Shown here one piece after another: positions 58,067 through 64,000 of a DNA stretch of 64,000 nt. The position numbers were made by a program, and so were the translations under genes. The number at the start of each line of letters is the position of its first letter. The first letter of the stretch is position 1. The stretch spans positions 620,001 through 684,000 of the forward strand of contig CATOTG010000006.1 in assembly GCA_951813015.1 (NCBI GenBank), in the 5' to 3' direction. The stretch is from an uncultured Thermoanaerobaculia bacterium (GTDB lineage Bacteria > Acidobacteriota > Thermoanaerobaculia > Multivoradales > Multivoraceae). Under the pieces are notes generated by a model, which worked only from the letters and a program-made list of their open reading frames with translations, did no database searches and had not been told where the DNA came from.

Positions 58067-60127
58067 CTAGAAGCGGACCGCGATGCCGGCGACGACGCGG
58101 CGGCGGAGCTGGTCGGGGTCGTTGCTCGACTCGGTCGGGACGTGTCCGCGGCTGAGCTGCATTTCGAGTTGCAGGGCCCAGTTCTGCAGGCCCGTGACCC
58201 AGGGCAGGTCCTGGGTCAGCACGAGCCGGATGCGTTCCACTGCGAGCACGGTGTCCAGGCCGGCGGGCCGGAAGTCGGCGACGCCGTGGGTGACGGGCGA
58301 GAGCTCCTGTTCGACCCAGCGGTAGGCCACCAGGACGCCGGTCGAGCTGCGCTCGAACCGCGTGTCCGCGCTCACGACCAGGTAGCGGACATCGTTGCGG
58401 AGACTGCCGCCGTCCTTGGCCCGGAGCAGACCGCCGCCGCCGACGGCGGCCGAGGTGCTGAGGCGGGTCAGGATCTTCTCGCCCAGGCGCTGCTGGAGGC
58501 CGAACTGGACTTCCTCGACCTGGTCGCCGTCGACCAGCAGCAGGCTTTCCAGCCGGTCGAAGATGTCGCGGCTGAAGTACAGCCGGACGTTGTCGGCGAA
58601 CTGCCGCCGGTTGACGCCGAACTCGAAGCCGCGGTCCTGGCCCGATGCGCCGAGCCGGCGGCTGAGCTTGACCCGGTAGCAGTGCTCGTAGGTCGTGCTG
58701 CAGGTTTCGTCGTCCTGGTACTGCACGGGCAGGAAGTCGCGGAACAGGAACTGCTCGGAGTCGACCCGCTGGCTCGCCGCGATGCTGGCCTGCCAGTGTG
58801 GACCGAGTTCGACGACGAAGCCGGCCTGGGGCGTGAACGAGAGACTGCCGTCGCTCAGGGTGCTGAACATGCCGTACTCGAGGATGACGGTGGGCTGGAT
58901 CTCCCAGTCTCCCTGGCCGAAGACGTCGAAACGCTCGTGGGGATCCTCGCCCCAACTGGACACCCGGCCGGCACCGTAGGCCTGGCGTTCGCGGTAGCTG
59001 ATGCCGGTCTCGAGGGACGTGCTGGCGGTGAGCTGTCGCTCGTAGGCGCCGCGGAACTCGAGGGTGGTCGACGACATGGGGGAATCAATCGCGGCCAGCG
59101 CCTGGCTGTGAACCCCGCTGGGGCCGGCGTAGAGGTCGCCGAAGCCGTGGTGGAAGTTGTTGTCCGCGGTGTAGCGGGCCTCGAAGTGGGAGGCGCCGCC
59201 GCCGGCGGCCTGTTCCACGCGTACCCCGTAGCTCTCCAGTCCGGCGGCCATGGAGTCGGGCATGGAGTCCAGGTCGTCCCAGGCGCCGGCCCGCGGACCC
59301 TGGAAGCGGTGGCGTTGCGAGGTGAACTGGATGTTCGAACCCCGGTGGTTCACGTCGAGCGCGAAGGCCTGGCTGTCGCCGACCGGCTGCTGCGCGGCGC
59401 CGGCCCGGAAGGCCTGACGCTTGAACTCGCGCAGGTCGGAGCGGAGGGCGAGTTGCGTTTCGCCGAACCGGCTGCGGAGATCGATCTGGCTGCCCAGCAC
59501 CAGGGCGCCGGCCTCGCCGACTTCCTCGATGCCGGAGAGAGTCCTCAGTTCGGCCTCGAATCGCTCCCGCTGAATCGCCGTCTCGAGGGCCCAGTCGGAA
59601 TCGTCGGCGATCGCCTCGGCAATCTGGATCTGGCGCAGCACGTCGCTGGGGATGCGGGCGCGAATCGACCAGAAGTCCTCGTCGTCGTCCTTGCCGTCCT
59701 TGCCGGAGCGACGCGCCCGGGTTCCCAGCTCGAAGTCGAGGGACTGGACCGATTCGCCCGTCGTGCGCGTGAGTTCCGCCACCGCGGGGACGTAACCCGG
59801 CCGGTGGGCGATCACCCGGTAGATGCCGGCGGGCAGGGGCTGGAAGGCGTAGCGCCCGAAGCGATCCGTCGTCGCGAGAAGCTTGCTGCTGTCCGCGACG
59901 TCGTAGACGTAGACCTGGGCCTCGGCCAGCGGCGCCTTGCCGGCGTGGACGCGGCCGACCAGACGGCCGGCGGTCGGATCGCCGAGGTTGGGCACGTCCA
60001 AGCCCGCCCGGACGGGCGCGGCGGCGAACAGGGCGACCGCGGCGACCGGCGCCAGGACTCCCGCCGAGAGCAGGCGCGGGAGCGCTTCGGTCGACCGGGC
60101 GCCGCCGGGATGGTTCCGGCTATTCAT
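58067..60127 (-). CDS. TonB-receptor-like outer-membrane protein with carboxypeptidase-regulatory-like domain
   Basis: 686 residues with a signal peptide (PVAAVALFAAAPVRA). Residues about 50-130 form a carboxypeptidase-regulatory-like beta-sandwich (AGRLVGRVHAGKAPLAEAQV, DRFGRYAFQPLPAGIYRVIA). No clear TonB plug domain follows. The rest is a long barrel-type region of repeated amphipathic strands ending VVAGIAVRF. Similar proteins are frequent in Acidobacteriota and may import glycans or anchor surface structures. Ligand unknown. Confidence 0.75.
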   Translation of the reverse strand: MNSRNHPGGARSTEALPRLLSAGVLAPVAAVALFAAAPVRAGLDVPNLGDPTAGRLVGRVHAGKAPLAEAQVYVYDVADSSKLLATTDRFGRYAFQPLPAGIYRVIAHRPGYVPAVAELTRTTGESVQSLDFELGTRARRSGKDGKDDDEDFWSIRARIPSDVLRQIQIAEAIADDSDWALETAIQRERFEAELRTLSGIEEVGEAGALVLGSQIDLRSRFGETQLALRSDLREFKRQAFRAGAAQQPVGDSQAFALDVNHRGSNIQFTSQRHRFQGPRAGAWDDLDSMPDSMAAGLESYGVRVEQAAGGGASHFEARYTADNNFHHGFGDLYAGPSGVHSQALAAIDSPMSSTTLEFRGAYERQLTASTSLETGISYRERQAYGAGRVSSWGEDPHERFDVFGQGDWEIQPTVILEYGMFSTLSDGSLSFTPQAGFVVELGPHWQASIAASQRVDSEQFLFRDFLPVQYQDDETCSTTYEHCYRVKLSRRLGASGQDRGFEFGVNRRQFADNVRLYFSRDIFDRLESLLLVDGDQVEEVQFGLQQRLGEKILTRLSTSAAVGGGGLLRAKDGGSLRNDVRYLVVSADTRFERSSTGVLVAYRWVEQELSPVTHGVADFRPAGLDTVLAVERIRLVLTQDLPWVTGLQNWALQLEMQLSRGHVPTESSNDPDQLRRRVVAGIAVRF

Positions 60128-60161
60128 CTCAGCGAACGACTATAGCGGAAGAGTTGGGCGG

Positions 60162-60815
60162 TCAGCCCGGCGTTCGCGCCGGTGTGAAGACGATGACCTC
60201 GGCCGCCCCGGCGGCTCGCAGGCAACGCGCGGCGCGAGTGGCCGTGGCGCCCGTCGTGACGACATCGTCGACCAGGAGCACGACGCGATCCCGGACCTCG
60301 GCGGGCCGGGGGCAGTGGAACATGACGGTCGGGTTGGCGAGCCGCTGGCGCCGGCTGCGACCGACCTGGGGTCGGCCCAGGGTCCGGCGGCGCAGCGCGG
60401 CGCGCCACGGAATGCCGAGCTTCCCGGCCAGCGGACGGGCAATCGACTCGGCGTGGTTCCGGCCACGGACGAGGCGGCGTCGCCAGTGCATGGGCATCGG
60501 GACGATCAACTCGGCGCGGCCCAACTCCATTCCCAGGGCGTTCACGGCTTCCGCCGCGAGGTGGCCTCCGAGGTACTCGAGACGGCGGTGCTTGAGTCCC
60601 AGGATCACCTGGTCGAGCGGCGGCCGGTAGGCCCAGAGCCAGAAGAAGGCGTCGCAGCCCTCGAGCCGGTCGCCGGCCGCGGGGGCGTGCGGGGGCGGCT
60701 CGAGCAGGCGGCGGCAATCGAGGCACAGACTGAGCTCTTGTTTGGCCGGAGCGGAGCAGGCGAGGCAAACGCGGGGCAGGATGAGGTCGAGGGCCAGGGC
60801 GGCGCTCCTCCTCAC
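60162..60815 (-). CDS. comF: ComF-type phosphoribosyltransferase protein
   Basis: 217 residues from GTG 60815. This start is chosen because it gives the family length and the in-frame DNA upstream is a tandem repeat. Four-Cys zinc motif (PRVCLACSAPA and SLCLDCRRLL), then PMPMHWRRRLVRGRNHAESI, and the PRPP-binding VLLVDDVVTTGATATRAARC. ComF proteins aid DNA uptake in competent bacteria, and are also widespread without proven competence. Divergent from the barrel gene at 61179. Confidence 0.88.
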   Translation of the reverse strand: MRRSAALALDLILPRVCLACSAPAKQELSLCLDCRRLLEPPPHAPAAGDRLEGCDAFFWLWAYRPPLDQVILGLKHRRLEYLGGHLAAEAVNALGMELGRAELIVPMPMHWRRRLVRGRNHAESIARPLAGKLGIPWRAALRRRTLGRPQVGRSRRQRLANPTVMFHCPRPAEVRDRVVLLVDDVVTTGATATRAARCLRAAGAAEVIVFTPARTPG

Positions 60816-60977
60816 GCATTTCCGGAAGGGCCGCGCGCATTTCCGGAGGGTCCGGGGGAGGCGGACGGTCACGGACCGAAATCGGATACGGACGTTTCGC
60901 CGTCGAGATCCGTAGAACCAAGCAGGCAGTCTTCGGGTGGGTGGTTCGTTCCCGGTCATGTCTGTTGACCAGGACGG

Positions 60978-61132
60978 ATTCCGCCCGAGCCATTCCGCCC
61001 GAGCCATTCCGCCCGAGCCATTCCGCCCGAGTCATTCCGCCTGAGCCATTCGCCCGAGCCATTGGGGCCAAGCCATTCCGCCCAAGCTGTTCGCCCAAGC
61101 CGTCCACCCAAGCCATTCCGCCCAAGCCATTG
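60978..61132. repeat. 15-bp tandem repeat between comF and the barrel gene
   Basis: About ten units on the plan GCCATTCCGCCCGAG, with later units reading GCCCAAG. The first five are almost exact. The rest of the gap (60816-60977) contains two CGCATTTCCGGAxGG words near 60815-60850 and no gene I can support. Confidence 0.85.
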
Positions 61133-61178
61133 GTGCGCCGGTTGCTAGAGTGCCGGACCGCGCCGAAAGGAGATTCAC

Positions 61179-61757
61179 TTGACCGCATCGGAACCTCATT
61201 CCCGCCCCGGGTGCGGGCGACCGCGGGCGCCGCGACCCGCCTGCCGTTTCGTTGTCCTGTTGCTGGCGGCGCTCCTCCTCCTGCTCGCCGGCGCCGGCTC
61301 GGCCGCGGCCCAGGAGCGCTACAGCTACACGGTCACGCTCAGCCCGTCGCTCGGCGGCAGTTTCAGCGAGGGAACCGACAGCGGCGGCGTGCAGGCGGCG
61401 TTCTCATGGCGTACGCAGCCGCGCACCGTGGTCGGAGTTCGTTTCGGGAGCTTCGATCTCGGCGGGGATCAGGTCGGCACTCTGGAGAGCCCGACATTCC
61501 GCTACGCGACGATCGCCGGTGAGTACCGCTTCCAGGAGCTCTACTACGAGTCGGGGGTGTTCTTCGGCCTCGGTCTCTACCAGCTCGGCAACGGCGTGGA
61601 CTCGGAGGAGGGCCCCGGTCTGACGCTCGGCGTGTCCGGCGATTTCCCGATCAACAAGCGGCTCTCGGTCGTCATCGAACTGTCGGGCCACTACGCGGAC
61701 ATCGATGCCGCCAGCACGTACGCCGCGGCCCACGTCGGTTTGGCCTACCAGTTCTAG
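61179..61757 (+). CDS. small outer-membrane beta-barrel protein
   Basis: 192 residues from TTG 61179, with AAGGAG upstream (61167-61172). Signal peptide FVVLLLAALLLLLAGAGSAA. The mature part of about 145 residues could form an eight-strand barrel (YSYTVTLSPSLGGSFSEG, RYATIAGEYRFQELYYESGV, FGLGLYQLG) and ends VGLAYQF with C-terminal Phe. OmpA/OmpW size class. Role unknown. Confidence 0.8.
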   Translation: MTASEPHSRPGCGRPRAPRPACRFVVLLLAALLLLLAGAGSAAAQERYSYTVTLSPSLGGSFSEGTDSGGVQAAFSWRTQPRTVVGVRFGSFDLGGDQVGTLESPTFRYATIAGEYRFQELYYESGVFFGLGLYQLGNGVDSEEGPGLTLGVSGDFPINKRLSVVIELSGHYADIDAASTYAAAHVGLAYQF

Positions 61758-61819
61758 CTCTAGCTGTAGCGGCTCCTGGCGGGAGGCGCAGGCCCGGAGG
61801 CGGGCGCTGCGCGCCGATT

Positions 61820-61912
61820 GCCGGCCAGGACTCGGGTGGCGCGGACCCGCGCCACCCGCGAATCAGTCCGCGCGCCCGTCATCGGGCGCACGGATGGCAG
61901 CCGGCGCACCCC
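61820..61912 (+). repeat. dispersed two-hairpin intergenic element, copy 3
   Basis: Contains GGCGCGGACCCGCGCC and GCGCCCGTCATCGGGCGC, then a GGATGGCAG end. Same layout as at 46722. It fills the gap between the barrel gene and the FmdB gene. Confidence 0.7.
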
Positions 61913-61968
61913 GGTGATTGGCAGCTTGCGCGGGAGACTGCTGCCAACTGCTATCATCCGCCGTCGTC

Positions 61969-62325
61969 ATGCCTCTCTACGAGTATCGATGCGCGGATTG
62001 CGAGGCCACGCTGGAGGCGATCCAGGCGTTCTCCGCGCCGCCGCTTGAGGAGTGTCCGGAGTGCGGCCGGAGCAGCCTGAAGAAGCTGCTCTCCGCGCCC
62101 GCGTTCCAGTTCAAGGGCAGCGGCTGGTACGTGAACGACTACGCCCGCAAGGACAAGAGTCCGGCCGGGGGAGGCGAGTCCGACCGCGCGGCGGCGAATG
62201 GCAGCGGCTCGGAAAGCAACGGCAAGTCCGCGGCGAAGGAGTCGTCCGCGGACTCGGGCAAGAAGGCGGGAGCGTCCGGTTCTTCCGGGAACAGCGACAG
62301 CCCGAAGACCGCGGCGGCCTCGTAG
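61969..62325 (+). CDS. FmdB-family zinc ribbon protein
   Basis: 118 residues from ATG 61969. The N-terminal zinc ribbon has MPLYEYRCADCEATLEAIQA and ECPECGRSSLKKLLSAPAFQ (two CxxC pairs), the standard FmdB pattern, then FKGSGWYVNDYARKD. The C-terminal 55 residues are a Gly/Ser/Lys low-complexity tail. Regulatory or metal-carrier roles are proposed for the family; the function is not settled. Confidence 0.88.
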   Translation: MPLYEYRCADCEATLEAIQAFSAPPLEECPECGRSSLKKLLSAPAFQFKGSGWYVNDYARKDKSPAGGGESDRAAANGSGSESNGKSAAKESSADSGKKAGASGSSGNSDSPKTAAAS

Positions 62326-62414
62326 CGGCGCCGCTCGCGATGCCGCGCATTGCGACGAGTTCGCCCAGCAACTCTCCTCGTTCCAGGTCTCCATCCACGG
62401 GCTGCCAGAGCCGG

Positions 62415-62513
62415 TGGCGGAAGCGCATGGGAATCGAACCCACCCCGGAGACGCATCACGCCCCCGACAACGGTTTTGAAGACCGCAGGAGGCACCAGCC
62501 CCCGAGCGCTTCC
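62415..62513 (-). tRNA. selC: tRNA-Sec (UCA)
   Basis: The minus strand reads GGAAGCGC, a long variable arm, and GCGCTTCC, an 8-bp acceptor stem as in selenocysteine tRNA. The anticodon is TCA, at 62479-62477 on the minus strand, in CGGTCTTCAAAACCG. Discriminator G and CCA are encoded. It reads UGA as selenocysteine with SelA, SelB and SelD, none of which is in the window. Confidence 0.93.
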
Positions 62514-62565
62514 GCCGGGCAGCATATCCTCAGCCCACCGGCTGTTCGCCTGAGTCCAACACCGC

Positions 62566-63180
62566 ATGAGGAATCCAACGATGACGAAGCCGACCGCTAC
62601 CTCGCTGCCCCGCGTGCCGGCGTTCGGCCTGGCGCTTCTGCTCCTGGCCTGCGGCCCGGATGCGCCGGCCCAGGGCAACGCGGGCGCCGAGGAAGGAGCG
62701 GAGGCAGTCGAGCTGTCCGCGCCGGTGACCGCCAACGGCGTGTCGGTCGCGCTGCCGGCGGCCTGGAACCGGCTCGAACCCCGATCGTCGATGCGCATGC
62801 TCGAGGCCGAAATCCCCGGTTCGGGGGGTGTGGCCGAGATCTCGATGTACTTCTTCGGGCCCGGCGGCGGCGGGGGCGCGGCGGCGAACATCGAACGCTG
62901 GAAGAGCCAGGTCGTCCTTGATCGCGGCGCTCCCGAGCCGGTCACGCAGAGCCGCGAGAGCGACGGCGTCCGCCGCATCTGGATCGAACTCGAGGGCATG
63001 GTCAAGGCGAGCACGATCGGCAGCTTCCCGACGACGGACCAGCCGGACTTCGCGCTCTACGGCGCGGTGATCGAAGCGCCCGGCGGCCCCTGGTTCCTTC
63101 GCGCCGTCGGACCCGCGTCCACGATGCGAGAGCAGCGCCAGGCATTCCTGGCGATGCTCGACAGCACCCGGCCGGAGTGA
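62566..63180 (+). CDS. secreted lipoprotein
   Basis: 204 residues from ATG 62566 (ATG 62581 possible). Signal segment with the lipobox ALLLLACG, so the mature protein is lipid-anchored at Cys. The mature part is a single beta-rich domain with PAAWNRLEPRSSMRMLEAEI and PGGPWFLRAVGPASTMREQR. No family is named with confidence. Located between the two tRNA genes. Confidence 0.75.
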   Translation: MRNPTMTKPTATSLPRVPAFGLALLLLACGPDAPAQGNAGAEEGAEAVELSAPVTANGVSVALPAAWNRLEPRSSMRMLEAEIPGSGGVAEISMYFFGPGGGGGAAANIERWKSQVVLDRGAPEPVTQSRESDGVRRIWIELEGMVKASTIGSFPTTDQPDFALYGAVIEAPGGPWFLRAVGPASTMREQRQAFLAMLDSTRPE

Positions 63181-63199
63181 GTATTGCGACCGACCGGAA

Positions 63200-63275
<76 letters not shown>

Positions 63276-63327
63276 TCCGGGTCGGCGGCGCGTGAGTGTA
63301 GCAGCAGGCGGGGAGTGAAGGGCGGCG

Positions 63328-64000
63328 TTACAGCGGCAGGACTTCGCAGGGATCCCCGGCTGCGGCAGGGGCGCTGTGCTTCGGCACCCGCACGAGTCCG
63401 GCGCCGGCGCCGTAGGCGACCAGGTCGTGGGAGCCGAGGGGCGGCCGCGGGTCCGCGAGCACTCTCCCGGACTCGGTTCGCAGCCGGCACGGCAGGAAAC
63501 GGTCGCGCCACTTCGCGCCCGGGAGGTCGCCGTCGAGACGGGCTCGAAGGGCGCCCTGCCAGTAGCTGTCGTCGGCGCCCGTCATGACGCGCAACAGGGG
63601 GCGCACGAACAGCCAGTAGGTGACCATGGCCGAGGCGGGATTGCCGGGCAGGCCGAACACCCATCCCCGGTCGTGGCGGGCGGCCACCAGGGGCTTTCCC
63701 GGCTGGATCGCGACCGCGTCGAACAGAAAGCGGCAGCCGAGACCCGTGTCGCCGAGAACCTGCTCGACGAAGTCGAACTCGCCCATCGAGACGCCGCCGG
63801 AGATCAGGAGCACGTCGGACTCCAGGCCGCGTTCGACCTTTGCCTGGAGCTCGGCGGGGTCGTCCCGCGCGATGCCGAGCGAGCGGGCGCCGATGCCCAG
63901 TTGCGAGAGGGCGGCTGCCAGGAAGTCCCGGTGCGAGTCCCGAAGCTGGCCCGGTCCCGGTTCCGCCTCGGCCGGCACGATCTCGTCGCCGGTCGAGAGC
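63328..64000 (-). CDS. moeA: molybdopterin molybdenumtransferase, 5' part outside window
   Basis: The C-terminal part of MoeA runs off the right edge in an open frame. STGDEIVPAEAEPGPGQLRD, LLISGGVSMGEFDFVEQVLG, QPGKPLVAARHDRGWVFGLP and GNPASAMVTYWLFVRPLL are all family motifs. MoeA inserts molybdenum into molybdopterin-AMP in cofactor synthesis. The stop at 63328 lies 53 bp from tRNA-Ala on the same strand. Confidence 0.92.
   Translation of the reverse strand, partial: LSTGDEIVPAEAEPGPGQLRDSHRDFLAAALSQLGIGARSLGIARDDPAELQAKVERGLESDVLLISGGVSMGEFDFVEQVLGDTGLGCRFLFDAVAIQPGKPLVAARHDRGWVFGLPGNPASAMVTYWLFVRPLLRVMTGADDSYWQGALRARLDGDLPGAKWRDRFLPCRLRTESGRVLADPRPPLGSHDLVAYGAGAGLVRVPKHSAPAAAGDPCEVLPL

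Noticed and set aside
60816..61007. in-frame upstream extension of comF
   Set aside because: It would add about 64 residues partly translated from the 15-bp tandem repeat. The GTG at 60815 gives the family length instead.

Overview
The window is high-GC DNA, about two thirds G+C by eye, from a Gram-negative-type bacterium. It carries outer-membrane beta-barrels, a lipoprotein, and a TonB-receptor-like protein with a carboxypeptidase-regulatory-like domain. Two large GWxTD plus von Willebrand A proteins sit in tandem, an arrangement typical of Acidobacteriota, so an acidobacterium is my best guess (inference, not proof). A selenocysteine tRNA shows that the organism makes selenoproteins.

Region by region. 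1-713: fragment of an unrecognised gene on the minus strand. 877-6053: a sigma70-type promoter, then four tandem paralogues of an unrecognised secreted, cysteine-containing family. 6143-9401: ABC-2 permease, GT2 glycosyltransferase and GNAT-like protein (envelope polysaccharide type). 9616-12333: macro-domain protein, a hypothetical protein and ApgM phosphoglycerate mutase.

12334-34771: an accessory island of about 22.4 kb, bounded by an ungapped 126-bp imperfect direct repeat of the apgM 3' end (12222-12347 and 34772-34897). It holds a SLATT-like two-TM protein, a DUF5678-like protein, and a 1366-residue protein with a HigA-like HTH behind an operator-containing, near-leaderless promoter. 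It also holds three M4 metallopeptidase paralogues, a beta-barrel protein, secreted proteins sharing one C-terminal domain, a CRISPR-like repeat array without cas genes, and two more members of the secreted family. Many gene fragments (maf, GT2, beta-barrel, SLATT) are scattered between the genes, so the island looks like a recombination mosaic.

34935-41121: maf and two GWxTD/VWA genes in one overlapping minus-strand operon. 41277-43622: cysteine desulfurase (split by a one-base frameshift) coupled to mnmA, together a tRNA 2-thiouridine pair. 43660-46624: rsmI and a Slt-type lytic transglycosylase. 46879-48798: prfA-prmC, release factor 1 and its methylase. 48842-51151: dihydropyrimidinase and beta-ureidopropionase, the last two steps of reductive pyrimidine breakdown. 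51404-55779: a histidine kinase and an NtrC-type regulator. 56093-60127: an ATPase with a nuclease-like C-terminus and an outer-membrane receptor-like protein. 60162-64000: comF, a small beta-barrel, an FmdB-type zinc ribbon, tRNA-Sec, a lipoprotein, tRNA-Ala(GGC) and the 3' part of moeA.

A dispersed intergenic element with two GC-rich hairpins occurs in three fuller copies (10146, 46722, 61820) plus fragments.
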